DNA from: Amphirosellinia nigrospora
Lineage: Eukaryota; Ascomycota; Sordariomycetes; Xylariales; Xylariaceae
NCBI GenBank assembly: GCA_004123355.1
Contig: SCHM01000004.1
Coordinates: forward strand, 5,607,017-5,671,016
DNA: 64,000 nucleotides
Direction of reading: 5' to 3'
Shown: piece after piece, positions 1 through 11,526 of the stretch
Position numbering within the stretch: the first letter of the stretch is position 1
How the letters are laid out: each line of letters begins with the position of its first letter
Notes under the pieces: model-generated
What the model saw: the letters and a program-made list of their open reading frames with translations, nothing else
Database searches by the model: none
Told to the model about the DNA's origin: nothing
Program-made: the position numbers and the translations under genes

Positions 1-367
1 AAGCAAAACCCAGCAAAGGTATCTTGATTCACCCGACGTTCAAAACGTCAGCTGTATACACGCCTGGCTCGAGATAGGTGCCAAACAAAACAGCAGGCCC
101 ATCCACCCGATGTAAAATCAAGGTGATAAAGACCAAAGATCCTATAGATACGGCTTGTCTAGTCCGGTCCCGTACTTGGTAATGTGAAGTCCCCATCCGG
201 TATAATGCTGAATTCCCCCAACCACACAAAAAGCAAATGACAAAAATCAATCAAGCCGGATAATGCCTATGCAGTGCCATCACACCAGCCTGTAAATCCA
301 AACGCCTCCCAACTCCCAGTGGTATACTCTTCTAACCTCTCAGGAAAAATAGAACATGACGTGCACA
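1..367. other. No gene recognised (3' flank of MBP1-like gene)
   Basis: Only a 73-codon open frame on the minus strand is present. It has no recognisable domain, no intron signals and no clear context. The segment lies directly downstream of the stop codon of the minus-strand APSES gene and probably holds its 3' UTR and terminator, but no decisive signal was seen. Confidence 0.4.
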
Positions 368-2882
368 TCATGCGACGCCCTCAACGCCACCGAGGAATCG
401 CCTAACGCGGCCAACTTCTAGCTCGCCCTTTTCACTCTCCACAGCTCTCACGAGTCCGTCTAGCACCGTGTCTACTTCGTCTTCTAATATGCCCGTGCAC
501 AGTGCTACCACCTTGCGGTATTTGATTTCAATGTCTTTGCTGCGACTTTTGAGGGATGCCACCCCTGTTCTCGTCAGATCTGTACGGTTTTTGAGGGCTT
601 GTATCCGGGCTCGTAAGATCGTTGCACTAGGTATAGATCCGTCATCCCTCCGTTCTCCCTGGCTACTAAGTTCCGGGAGGGATTGGAGGCTTGTTTCCCA
701 TGATATACTGTTTGCGTCTAAAGGCCCCTGGCTCTGCTCGATCTTAGCGAGCCGTTTTTGTTCCTCCTCACGACCACGAGCGAGATTGATCACCTTCTGC
801 CTCGTAAGCAACTGCGACCTCACCGCAGACTGTAATGATTCTAGCGTCTTCCGCGCATCGTTCAGTTGGGTAGATGTAGATCGTAATGTAGCATGTAGTG
901 AATCGATGTCCGTTTGTTTCTTTTTGACCTCGGCCTGAAAGCTATTGGACGTTTCGTTGAGGAGATGTGTTATGGCTGGCGACGATTAGTACACGTCATG
1001 ATGAGAAGAGTGCATTAGACTTACAGGTAATGATATCGTCACTACTCTCGCGGCTGATGTTGCCGCTTCCGACGTTTTTTATCGTATCGCCATCCACCCA
1101 TTGCCGTCCAGGCCGTTCTCGCCACTTTCCCCCCACTCCAAAGTCCGACGGTCGCAACCCAGCCGCATTAGCAATATCCGGATCTGCTCCCACTTCGAGC
1201 AATTGTGATATAATGCTTCTATTGCCCACGCGCGAGGCGATACCGAGGGCCGTGTCGCCCGACTTATCTTGCGCGTTGACAATCTCGCTCATAAACCGCC
1301 CGAGATTCAATTTGGGCGCAGTTGTGGTACCATTCGCTACTGTAGTCTGGCTACTGGGAGCACTCCCTGCCTCACGACCCATTCGAGTAGGCTTTCCAGA
1401 TAATACCTGCTGGATTGACTACGACCCTTGACGGCGCTTGACAGAGCAATGTGATGCAAGACCGTGCGTCCCCGTTTATCCCGAATGTCAATGGTGTTGC
1501 CCAAAACATCGAGTAGTTTCGGAAACGTGGCTTGATCTAAGTTGTTGGTGACGGCCGAGGCCCGCATCAAGGCCGTCTCACCAGAGGCATTGACCCGGCA
1601 GGGATTTGCACCAGCCGAGATCAAATCGCTTAAGAGGGATATGCGAGCGAGTGTGGCGGCCCAGTGTAGGGCAGTATTGCTTGAACCGTCGATGGGTGAG
1701 TCAAGATCAGTCGGGCTTAATGACTGGAGAGCCTCGATGGTGACATGGTCAACATCATTAGGCCCTTCTCCATGAATAAGCTCATAAGGAGACCACGCTT
1801 GCGCTCTGCTTCCGGAGAGAGGTCGAACGGTAAGGGGGTAGGAAATTGGCATCAGGGTCATGAATTTGTACACCAGCTTGAGTGTAAACAAAGGACTCGT
1901 TTGGTTCCGTCGGTGACCCTGGATAGTTGTTGGCGTATATTTCCATGGATTGCGAGGCATAGCCAAAGCTTTCGGACGGTGTCACAAGTCGTTGACGTTT
2001 GCGTGGTGGCTCGTCGCCAGTTAACATCTGCGTATTTTGTGTGGAATAGACCGAGTCCATATTCTGGCCATAGTCGGAGACAAAGCTCTGCTGCGAATTG
2101 CCCGGGAAGTCATCCATATTCTGCATCGAGGATTGGCGACTGAAGCTCGGCGGTCTTGTTGGTCCATTGCGGCTCCTCGGACCGGGCGAATCAAACCGAG
2201 CCTTGCTAATAGCTGCGACCGCGCTCGACGCCGTGCTAGAAATATTCTTGAAAAATGTGCCCGACAAACCATTCGCGCGCCCGTCCGTACCCGCGCTATA
2301 CATGCGCTTCCTCTGGGCAGCCATGGCCTGCTCCTTTGTGGGCGTGTTCAAATCTCCTTGGCCGGCAATGCCACCATCTTGGCCCATGTCGTAGGTCAGA
2401 AGCGGGCGCAGCAGCTCCTCGACGTGATACTGCTTGCACACCTCGACGCCTCGCTCGAAACGAATCCACGTGCCCTGGTACTTCCCGTAGCCGCCCTGAA
2501 CTTTCTCATGTTCGCCCGTCTGTATCTCCTTCTCTAGGATCTTGGTACGTTTCCCCTTATCTATCCGGGCCACTTTTAATATTTGTGTAGCATTGAGCCA
2601 GCTGTCGTTGCGTCGGCGCATTACGATCACATCATTCACCTCCATCTCATACACATCAACGCCGGAATACACAGCCTGGGAAACACAAGTTAATGCTCTG
2701 GATAAGGAAAACCGGGTAGGGGTGAATGAAGATGCGACGAACCTTGTAGATGATCCGCGGATGATCCTGGCCGTTCCTTCTCGGATGATCAGGCAATTGG
2801 TGCCGGGAAAACTGGGACTGTGACGGGGCTGGCTCATGGCGAAAGACTGTTGCGAGGACGGTTGCGACTGTGGTTGTGACAT
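368..2882 (-). CDS. MBP1: MBP1/RES2-like APSES cell-cycle transcription factor (frame-broken)
   Basis: This is the DNA-binding subunit expected in the MBF complex that drives G1/S genes. The start chosen is ATG at 2882 (MSQPQSQ). Intron 1 (2676-2742, GTTCGT...CCCAG) joins IIYK to AVYSGVDVYEM. The APSES/KilA-N domain follows (about residues 48-145), with NDSWLNATQILK, KGKRTKILEKE and EKVQGGYGKYQGTW. After a polar linker come ankyrin repeats (NTALHWAATLARI, GRTVLHHIA, GNRSIISQLLEVGADP). Intron 2 (976-1024, GTAAGT, TACTAAT, CAG) leads to a coiled-coil C-terminus ending at the TGA at 368. The frame shifts four times, each time as if one base were missing: near 2755, in a C5 run (plus-strand G 1834-1838), and near 1763-1765 and 1365-1367. 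With these restored the gene gives about 800 residues, the normal family length. Family assignment is secure. Whether the breaks are real is not. Confidence 0.88.
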
Positions 2883-3862
2883 GGTGAAATTTCTCCCAAC
2901 AGCATCAAAGCTGCTGCTTCGGCCCGCTGCGGCAGGGTTCGGGGAAGGAGCCAGGAGAGGGATCTCTGATGGACACTGAAGGAGGAAGGGGGCGCAAGGG
3001 TAGCGCCCACGATCGTGATAGGGTCGGGGTTTGCAGTTGGCTGGTGAAAAGATGCGACAACGGTCGAGGCCATAAAGGGATGTAATCCCACTCGCTGCTC
3101 GATGGGCTACCGAATGGGGGGTCGGTAAGGCCAATGAGGCCAAAGACGCTATGTAAAAATATGGGAGTCGAGCTCGAATGCAAATGCGACTACGTTGGGA
3201 GTGACATTTGCGAAGGATATGGTAGTAGCAATAGCACTGGTGGTCGCAGGTACCTAGAATATCAAAATTAATTAACTCTGGCAGCGGCTAGCGTATATCC
3301 AGATCGAGATTAGAAAACGGGGCAGGGAGCGCATACGACAAGGCGACCAAGCCGAGGCGGCAGTAGTGTGTAAATGAGTGAGACAGACAGATGGTGTATG
3401 TATACATTACTTGCGGTTGGAATTATAAGCAGCTATTGGCCATGGCGCTGAAAGTGAGGGAGGCCATGAAACAACGAGAGGAAACAAAAATAAGGCAAAT
3501 GAGGGAAAAAAGAAAACGACAAACTGGAAAGATTGAAAGTCCCAATTTGGGTGGACCGGTATGGAGGTTATCACTCACCTATGATATGGTTTGGTGGGGA
3601 TGGGGATTAGATGTAGAAGACAACCAAGTTGGCCTGCTAAATGGATGAGATGAGGTTTGGTGCCGGCAGCAATGCGACAACGAGATAGCCGAGATGAACA
3701 GCGGGCAATCGGTGTGGAGGCAGAAGAGATAATAATAAGTTGAGGAGTGGTAAGTAAGCTAAGTGTTGGTTGGTATGGGTAGAGATAGAAGAATAGTTCA
3801 GATTTCAATTAGCAGAATGTAAATGGATGTGCGTAGCATATGTGAGGGAGATAGAGAGAGTA

Positions 3863-3878
3863 TGTGTGTGTGTGTGTG
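3863..3878. repeat. (TG)8 microsatellite
   Basis: Eight uninterrupted TG units lie in the upstream region of the APSES gene. It is a simple slippage-prone repeat with no function inferred. Confidence 0.85.
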
Positions 3879-4073
3879 AGCCAAAAGCCGTGCCACATGG
3901 ATGAATGAGGCCGAATGCGCAGCACAGCAACACAGACGATGCACAGGCAATGCACAGGCAAGCTCCGAGGTCTTGTGTGGTCTTAGCACAGCCAAATCAA
4001 TTAAAGGATGCGTCTTGGGAATAGTGTTGGCCGGGTGAGGTCGTGTCACTTTCGTGCGAGGGCGCGTAAGGCG

Positions 4074-4079
4074 ACGCGT
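4074..4079. promoter_or_regulatory. ACGCGT (MluI cell-cycle box-like) site upstream of MBP1-like gene
   Basis: A palindromic ACGCGT lies about 1.2 kb upstream of the APSES start codon. It is the core site bound by MBP1-type factors in yeasts, so autoregulation is possible. A six-base site can occur by chance and this one is distant from the start, so the inference is weak. Confidence 0.3.
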
Positions 4080-4768
4080 TCTGCTTCACGGTCGGTGCTG
4101 TGGTGGTCGTGGTGGTGGTCTCGGTCTCGGTCGCGGGCGATTAATACATTTACAAGTGACAGGCACACACAATAGGCCTGTAGATGGGATGCAGGAGGGT
4201 CTTTGCAACCTGCGACGGGAAATCGACATCCAATGGTCAGTCTGGTAAAAGATTGTCGAGACGGGAGACGCGATAACCCAAAGAAGAAGATGCGGTGGAT
4301 GCGTGCTGCAAGCGAGCACATGAGCGCGTGGGTTTCCTCTAGTGGGGCCCCTTGTTAAGCCCAATCCAGTATAGCCCAGTATTTCACTACCTAGGTAGTC
4401 TATATTAGGTTAGACGGCACGCACGCAACACCTCTTACAGCGAGGTATAAAGATGAAGGTAATATTTCGGTTACTCACTAGAATTCATGAATACTACCCT
4501 CGGTAGCTATAATCAACTTGATGGCTCATAGCCTGGTAATGGTACGCTTTAATGTACTTCTAGGTCTTCTTACTATACCAATGACGGCAATACAAGTAGA
4601 TGCTTCAAAGGTACCTATTGATAAGAGGTCTGATAAGAGATTAATCCTACCTTACCTACCTAGGTACTTCTACCTAAAACCTGCCTTAGGCACTTAACTC
4701 AAGCGAACTTCTCATTCTACATATTCGAGGCTTCCGATGGAAGAGAGCTCCCTCGAGACTCGGTCGAC

Positions 4769-5929
4769 ATGCCTCTTCAGATCCCTCATCCCACCACCCC
4801 GCTCCACCTCTACCGACATCTTCTTCGAGAGTCGACCTATCTCCCGGCCCTCTGCCGGCCGTGGATCACCTCTCGTATCCAGCAACGATTCCGCGACTGT
4901 CGCCATGGAAGCCCGCCCGAACGTTATGTGAAGCAGGCTCACTCGTACCTCCAGTACCTGCGTTCTGCTAATGCTGGCCATGTCGCTCGTCTGGAACGCC
5001 TTTGCCACATGGCCACCGGCCGTGTCGGCAAGCGGCGGCGCATTTTAGCCACTTCGCAGCTCGGCCGCCGTCCTCCATAGACACCGCTGAGCTAGAGAGC
5101 TCTCGCATCGAAAACATAGTCGAAAACACAGTCAAAAACACAATCGAGCCCCTCCAGCAGCCCATGCCTCTAATACCAAAGCCGCGACCGATGCCGCCGC
5201 TCCCACGTCACCCGGTCATAGTCACGGTCATAATCACGATTGGCTCGACAACTGGTCTCTCGACATGGTCACCGCACTTGCCCAGTCCCAGGTCAACCAG
5301 CAAGCCAGGGATTGGCCCCAGACCATGCGCCGTACCTTGAACCCCAAGAGCATTCTCGAGGTACAAACTGCTTCGGCCGGCCCTACAAGCCTAGGCTGAT
5401 CCGGAATAAGCTCAAGAAACATTGGGCTGCCGTGCTTCACCAGCTCTTGCCCCCCTGCCCCAGGGCGAATGGGACCATCTAGCGTCTCTGGTAAGAGGCG
5501 AGGCAAACATGGATGAGTTAATCATTCCTCAGAGAAGACCCGTCGCTCGGTCTACTCAAGAAAGTGCTCTTGGCCTGGCGACCGAGTCGTGGATTGGTCC
5601 CAACATGTGTTGAAACCCGCGCGCGTTGTCGAAAGAGGAGGCACTCGCCGGCACAAGACTCTCACGGGGAAGGAGGACCAGGACCCCGGGGCCCCGGCCG
5701 CCCTATCGGCGTCCGAGTCATCACCCGCAAAAGCTTCAACGCATCTACGTTCGTGTCTGGAACATGTCGCCCGTCATGAAACAAAACCCAGCAATCAGAA
5801 GTGGTCCGTGTCTTGGGAGAGCATAACGAAAAGATTTCGACTGCGTCAACCCGCCATCTTGTCTTCTTTCAAGGTGTCACAAAACAGGGGCGCGTGCTGC
5901 CAAAGTCACGGCCTTTGTCCGAAGGATGA
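4769..5929 (+). CDS. Cup1-like LYR-motif mitochondrial protein (frame-broken)
   Basis: The N-terminus carries a LYR motif (HLYRHLLRESTYLP), then YLRSANAGHVARLERLC and ATGRVGKRRR, as in the fungal Cup1-like LYR family. LYR proteins act in mitochondria, usually in Fe-S or respiratory-complex assembly. Later conserved blocks are DWLDNWSLDMVTALAQSQ, FGRPYKPRLIRNKLKKHW, LPQGEWDHLASLVRG, HKTLTGKEDQDP, RPIGVRVIT, QKLQRIYVRVWNMSPVM and QKWSVSWE. They sit in successive frames 2,1,3,2,1,3,2,1,3,2: nine changes, each equal to one missing base, often in C or G runs (for example C6 near 5450 and CCC near 5720). Restoring nine bases gives 1170 nt, exactly divisible by three. The ATG at 4769 and the TGA at 5927-5929 are the chosen ends, and the end is less certain than the start. 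It converges on the GNAT gene 122 bp away. Confidence 0.75.
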
Positions 5930-6051
5930 ACACAATTCAAGGGTATCAATATGTTCATGTTATTTTTCTACCTATATTTTTAACGCCGGCCCCTTCCACA
6001 AGCCATGCTTGGCACGAATGATGTCCATGCGAAACTTAGTCTCCTTGAGAC

Positions 6052-6748
6052 TTAATCTAACAGGGAGGCCAATTTCGTTAACCCCTCACGATCTACGCGC
6101 ATGCCGACCCACTCGTCCATGGCGTTGGCGCCGATAGACTCGTAGAACTTGATACTCGGTTCATTCCACTTGAGGACGCTCCAGTCAAGCCGTCCCCCAT
6201 CCATGGCGACAACCTCCTTGGCCAGCTCTACGAGCAACTTCTTGCCATAGCCCTTCTTCCTCTCGGATGGGCGTACGAACAAGTCCTCGACTAAGGGTGA
6301 AAGCATTAGCACGAGCCCTCCTTCAAAGACGAGGGAAGGGGGAGGAGAGCCGAGTTCGCTTACGATATATACCAGCCTTAGCACGCCAGGTACTGTAGTT
6401 GTAGAAGTACAAAGCCATCCCCGCAGGTTCGTCCTTCTCGTTGAACAGTACGAGGCAGCGCGAGGGGCGCGTCGGGGTTATGGGCTCCGTGTCAGGAGCT
6501 GTCGAGATAGACTCAACATTGTCAGGCGCAAAAGCTATGGTAGCATCCAGCTTGGCCTCGGTGGCTTCTACGGCGTCCAGTTCATGCTCGTAGTCGGCCA
6601 GTTCTCGAATCATCAGCAGAATGGATTGGATATCTGAATGAACACAGCGGGATCAGTGGCCCAACACGGCAAGAAGATCCCGAGCAGGTATGAAGATGCA
6701 ATTACCTTCCCGGCGAGCATGCCGAACTTTGCAAGGAGCTGTAGTCAT
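6052..6748 (-). CDS. GNAT-family N-acetyltransferase
   Basis: This small acetyl-CoA-dependent acetyltransferase resembles the diamine/thialysine acetyltransferase type. There are three exons: 6748-6706, 6633-6364 and 6290-6052. Intron 1 (6634-6705, GTAATT...TTCAG) and intron 2 (6291-6363, GTAAGC...TTAG, branch GCTAAT) are both phase 1. The spliced length is 552 nt (183 residues), intact. Seen motifs are the N-terminal VRHARREDIQSILLMIREL, the core strand around GMALYFYNYSTW, the acetyl-CoA loop VRPSERKKGYGKKLL (the R/Q-x-x-G-x-G/A region), then WNEPSIKFYESIGA and the final DEWVGMRV strand. The substrate cannot be told from sequence and may be a polyamine or a small amine. No frame break is present, unlike the neighbours on either side. 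Confidence 0.9.
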
Positions 6749-7374
6749 GTTGTAGTGATGTAATGGATAGAATAAAAACGTAAAAAACGGCGACGATAAA
6801 GCGAGAGATGGCTTTGGCAAATGTAGGCTGGATATTTAAGGGTATGTGCTTCGAGCGCGCCCTTGTCTTTACTTGCGGAGTGGGTGTGTGGTCGACGGGC
6901 CCGTTGATCGCCGCCGTTACCGGTACTCGTCGCGCCAGGCGGGGTTCTCACTCGGATAGTTGATCGGGCGGGTCGCCTTCACCATGCTACCAAAACTTTA
7001 GTCCACATGGACATAGTTGAACGGCACGACAGCCGAGAACATAATTACTTATTCATAGTTGCTTACCCAACTAAGTGAGCTTCGAACTTCAACGCAGAAA
7101 TCTGTCCAATCAAGAACAGCACTACACTGTTTACATTGTGATACTTTGTGCTAAAGCTAAGGCGATCCAATCGCATATCTAGAGAACCGATACATTTCCA
7201 ACCCATGGCGATACACGAATACACCACTGGCAGTTTACCTCCTGCATCCTGTGCATGACATTTCCCAGATCGTGACCAATGTCTCAGGGATGTACCGCTT
7301 CGTCACAGGCATCCTCGCCTACAATATTGAAAATGCCGAAAACCAAACACGAGGGACCCCCATGACGAAATCTC
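6749..7374. other. Intergenic, no gene recognised
   Basis: This lies between the start of the GNAT gene and the stop of the next minus-strand gene, so it holds the GNAT promoter and the 3' end of the secreted-protein gene. A 68-codon minus-strand frame overlaps the GNAT leader but has no support. Confidence 0.5.
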
Positions 7375-8099
7375 CTAGACCTCATCGAACGGCTTGGCAG
7401 GCGGCGTGCTCCTCAGAGTGACGGAGACGTAATCGGTGCTCGAGCCGTCATCCGTGGCATTCCACTGCAGGGCCCAGATCTTACGCGAGAACGTGGGGAC
7501 AGCGGACCAGAGCCCCTGGAGCGTGTTGTCGGCGCTCTGGTGCAGCGCCGTGGCACCGTAGAACACGAACCCCGACGTGTCGGCGTCGTCCGACGTCTGA
7601 CTCGTGAAGCCCACGCGGTGAGACGGTGCCGAGGACGTCGGCACGAAGAATGCCTTGTTCGACCATGACGGGGCGATGCGACTCGACGCCTCGTCTGGGT
7701 TCCCGACCAGCCCGTTGTTTGGTGCGGTGGTGACTGTGTGGTACGTGAGTGAGACGGCAGATAGTTAAGTGATTATTGGATATACTGGGCAAGGGGTGGA
7801 TGGTTTCGTGGAGTACGTGAGTGCGGGTGGTGACTTACACACGACGCGAGCTGCTTCGTCGTCGTCCACCATCTGCTTCTGGTCGCCGATATAAGCAGTA
7901 TCTTCACACCCGTGTTAATAGCCATTTATCCTCAGCAATATCATTGAAGTTGTAGCCTACCATGAGAATAGAAGACCTGGGCGCCAGTAATCCCAGTTCC
8001 ATAGGCGTATAGCCCGAACGGACCGGCTGGCGCAGCGTCTCTGGCCAGCACTGCGCCGAGGACGAGGCGGGATCCCAGAACGATGAGAAGGCTCAGCAT
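7375..8099 (-). CDS. Small secreted fungal protein, 186 aa, intact
   Basis: The signal peptide starts at MLSLLIVLGSRLVLG. The mature part opens with PAGPFGLYAYGTG, continues through FYSHDTAYIGDQ, VFTTAPNNGLVGNP, WSNKAFFVP, VGFTSQ and GFVFYGATALH, and ends near WALQWN. I recognise this as a conserved fungal secreted family of unknown function. Exons are 8099-7961, 7901-7839 and 7733-7375. Introns are 7902-7960 (GTAGGC...GAAG) and 7734-7838 (GTAAGT...CACAG). The spliced length of 561 nt divides by three, so this model needs no corrected base. The gene lies about 1.1 kb from a second secreted-protein gene on the same strand. An extracellular, wall or effector-like role is possible but only inferred from the signal peptide and size. 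Confidence 0.82.
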
Positions 8100-9157
8100 A
8101 TTGCAAGCGTGGTATGAAGAACCGTTACGAGAGGTATTCAACGACACTATCCTTCGATAAATGGATATCGAGACGAGAGGATGATCGACAAAACAAGCTG
8201 CAAGTGATCAACGAGGTATAGATCTACCCGCGATCAACCGCGGCGCTCCCATCGTTCAAATAGCTTTCGGCATCTACCAGAGGCCCGTCATCCCTCGCTG
8301 CGTCGCGTCGCTTAACCCATCATGACATGTGATTTAGTCAGGTGTCCATCCCGCTCTGATCTGGTTACCCGATGAACCAGACAATGATAGCCAGAGGTGC
8401 TATTATCTAGGTTCGTAATACTTGGGTCCCGATGTCGTGCCGCTTTTAGGCCGGATCTGTGCACGCTTATGCATACTGGTAATAATGCGGTTGTTCGACC
8501 TCCAATGGTTTTACGAATTTGATGCTACCGTAAGTGCACGGTAATAAACAGGGCAGCCTGCTTCGTCGTAAAACGGTTTTGGAGGTAACTGTATATCGAA
8601 CCCCAAGTTAGGGGCTTGCTTGCTTCGCAGACCTTCATATTACGTCTTCAAAGTTATTATGGCTCACAAGATCCTAATGCCGAGAGAAATTAAAGCATGT
8701 CAATGTTCTTTTGCGTTAATTTCATCTGATCTTATGAGCATTAAGTTTTAGGTTTAACATCCAGAATGTCGCAGAATTAGAGGTCACGGTGTCTAAAATC
8801 TGCACCCGTTGAAATGCTAAACTCCGTCCATATTGATACTTTGCATTCAATACATGCTGGTAGTTTGAGAAGCTTGTCAATGTAAACAGCTCGCTTTTCT
8901 GGAGCTTAATGATGTGATGAATCGAAGTGACTGTTTTCCACTTCGAGGAAGTCTGAGTGTTATTTTAATAACAGGAAACAATGAATCAACTCAATTTCTG
9001 CGAGTTGGGGAACAATAGCTGTATAGATGTCGCACTATATACATATATACTATGGCAGGCAGTATTTACAAAGATAATCATGGTAGCCAAGATTTAGCCT
9101 GAATCGAACATTCCACCGTCTGGTCAAATCAGATCTCAAAATAGATAGCTGACTCAT
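8100..9157. other. Intergenic, no gene recognised
   Basis: Moderately AT-rich spacer between two minus-strand secreted-protein genes. No open frame of note and no repeat was seen. It should contain the promoter of the gene starting at 8099. Confidence 0.5.
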
Positions 9158-9892
9158 CTAGGCGATCGCCTTGTACTCCAGCTGGACCTTTTCGCAATTC
9201 TTGGACTCCGTGCCCGGGTATAGATACCAAGGCGAACATGTCCATCGTCCCCAGAGCAAGCAAACGTAGCGTCGCGGCTATCGCCTGTTGGAAACGATTA
9301 GCAAAAGATGCTCTTCACACGGAGCAAGTTGGCGACAGAGCGAGGTCGGGTACTCACCAATCCAGGTAAAGGCAGGAGAGTCGTTCTTAGCACTCCAGAT
9401 GTTGGTGCCGTAGGTCTCCGAGTCGATGAATTTCACAAGGCCTTCGTAAACGCCTGCTGAGGCGTCTACGTCGAGCCGTACTTGGCGCCCGCGACATCTG
9501 CATCGAAGAAATCAAACGTCAGTCTCATTTTTTGCTGCGCAACAGGAGAACCATAGGCAGACGAGGGTGTTCATCGCCTGTCCAGTCCAAGGTCGGTGAT
9601 TGCGGGGACTATGGATAGGTAGGTACGTACCAATATTCAGAGAATACCAGCCGAAGTGGCCATAGTCGACATAGAACATGTGGAAGGCGGATGCAGACTC
9701 GGCGGCTTCAGCCGCACTCACGAATGCGGGAAACGCTGCTGCGCCATCGACGATTCCGACGAGCTGATGGCCTACGAGACTCGAACCGGCGCCTACTTTG
9801 AGGGTGATATCCTCATCTGGTGGACCGTTCGAAGGTCTCACGGCCGCGACGGCCGCGAAGGGGAGGAGAATGGAGGCAGTAGATGCACGCAT
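9158..9892 (-). CDS. Small secreted protein, about 176 aa (frame-broken)
   Basis: The N-terminus MRASTASILLPFAAVAAV is a signal peptide. The mature protein contains HMFYVDYGHFGWYSLNI, then VYEGLVKFIDSETYGTNIW, then NDSPAFTWIGDSRDATFAC, and ends TESKNCEKVQLEYKAIA. Cysteines in the last exon suggest a disulfide. Exons are 9892-9631, 9497-9358 and 9284-9158. Introns are 9498-9630 (GTACGT...TGCAG, with a GACTGAC-like branch) and 9285-9357 (GTGAGT...AACAG). Two single missing bases are needed, one near 9472 and one at the CCCGGG around 9213-9218. With both, the length is 531 nt, divisible by three. The fold is unknown; I do not recognise the family by name. It could be an effector or a wall-associated protein. 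Confidence 0.7.
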
Positions 9893-11496
9893 GGTTTCGG
9901 TTGTTTGAGTTGTAGATAGCGGTTTAACGAAGAGGAATGAGTCTGGTATTGGCTTTGAGGGAGTCTTGATGGAGGCAATGATCGAATTGAAGTGTGACAG
10001 AAATTTGAAGCTGTCGAGGCGCAAAGCCTATACTTTATATACACGCTTCATGATGTTCAATTGCTTAATCTTCACTTGATGCTGGTGATTGTGAAAGTAG
10101 CCAATGATTGTTTACGTATCACTTAAGCTGCCGAGCAACATTTCATCATGTCACCTCGGCGTCTAGGCGGCCTTGGTCTACAGAGTAATTAGAATGAGAC
10201 GGGTTAGTGCGGAGCTAGCAGCTTATGCTTCGGGGTCCAATTTTGGTGAGATATCCATATATTCTCGCCATTTACAAGGGTTATTGTACCATGGAGCCCG
10301 ACTTTCTATCAAATATTACCTGGAATGCCGAAGTATACCAGCGTAAATTACCTAAGCGGCGATGGCATCGTGTCGTCTTGGCGATTTCAAACCCACATTC
10401 AAGGCTTGCAACGGTTGATATAGTTACTGCTTATGTCAGACAGAGATTGAAACTCCGCCAGTTTCTTAGCTCTGCTACCCGCCGTAGACTTGGCAGTAGA
10501 TGCAACGTCAGGTTAGGTAAGGTTACTTGCACCATACCAGTAGCATCACAAGAATATCGTAGCATAACTGCCTGAGGGTATTGTGCTAGGCCTGTCTCCG
10601 TTCACTACTCGGTTTCGTGGTATCTGCAAAGTCCCCGTCTCTATTAGCGCCTGAAGAAGGATTTCAAGACATACCAAGTAATAAAAACACAAAGTCCAAG
10701 TCTACCAATTCTCTCAGTAAAGTAATATTTCAACACAGGGCAGGATCCTCGTCAGACTATCGTCGCTTTTCGAGCTTCGTCTTATTCACTTTCCTATCTT
10801 GTCAGAAGAAAGGACATGAGCTAGCTACTAGGCACTGTGACTACTGGCCGACTGTCGATGCCGTCCGTTAAGATGGTATGGGTCAACAGAGTTTTACCTT
10901 TACTTAAGTTTACGGGCTGGGCATTCTGCATTTGTGTAGGATCACGAAATGTTATCTGTTGTCAACATGGGTTTTCATATGCTAGACAAACTTGTGACCG
11001 TGATCGGGCATAAGTGGCAGAGGACATTGGCGACCCAGAGCTGGAATTGGGGGTAATAGTCAATCGAACAACTTGACATGTTGTATGGTATTATTTCAGG
11101 TTGAACTTGGCTTCCGGCGTCTCCAAAGGCCGATTGCAATGTATTCATTCAGCATTGCAAAAGCTTATTTATAAAAGAGGAATTACTAGACGGTCATTGA
11201 CTAGAGACTATCATTAATGGCTATCTCCGATCCCAATTTAGCCACAAGTAAACATATATATATTTTAAATAACTGCATAGACGTCTTTGAGTTCTGGCTT
11301 ATGTTCTGAGGATAATAGTAGAGCTCGCGCTCAATAGACCCTACAAGAGGCTCCGACGAGTAACTTCGGAAACCATTTAGAGATACATGTCTCGCTGTGG
11401 TTCGCTTGAAAATTCAAAAGTTCAAAGTTTTGTGTAGCTTGCGATTCAGGAATCATGGTGAAAAGAAAAATTAAGTAAGTACGTAGCGCCCTTCTT

Positions 11497-11526
11497 CCCC
11501 CCCCCCCCCCCCCCCCCCAAAAAAAA
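11497..11526. repeat. C22 followed by A8 homopolymer junction
   Basis: Twenty-two C are followed immediately by eight A on the plus strand. Such a tract is length-unstable and hard to sequence, so the exact count should be treated as approximate. Confidence 0.9.

Larger units (their letters stand above)
2883..4768. other. Divergent promoter region between MBP1-like and Cup1-like genes
   Basis: No convincing coding sequence is present. The open frames on both strands lack domain content and cover low-complexity DNA. The plus strand at 3300-3900 is purine-rich and the segment near 4600-4700 carries CCTACCTACCTAGG-type motifs. It is likely to hold the leader and promoter of the minus-strand APSES gene and, at its right end, the promoter of the plus-strand LYR gene. 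Confidence 0.5.

Noticed and set aside
468-938. 156-codon plus-strand frame opposite the MBP1-like coiled-coil exon
   Set aside because: It is antisense to a well-supported coding exon and has no domain or splice support.
1834-1966. A very short (23-nt) intron to fix the MBP1-like frame near 1830
   Set aside because: It is too short for a spliceosomal intron, and the third frame encodes SPEAERKRGLLMSLF, which fits the family better than splicing it out.
368-2882. Programmed ribosomal frameshifting to explain the broken MBP1-like frame
   Set aside because: Four independent events with no slippery heptamer or stimulatory structure in common, and the same pattern in unrelated genes, make sequence error a simpler account.
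1782-3143. Extending the MBP1-like protein upstream to an ATG at 3143
   Set aside because: The added 87 residues look like translated leader, while the ATG at 2882 opens an MSQ/Q-rich start typical of the family.
10225-10575. 116-codon plus-strand frame
   Set aside because: No recognised domain, no signal peptide and no intron structure. Composition is like the surrounding spacer.
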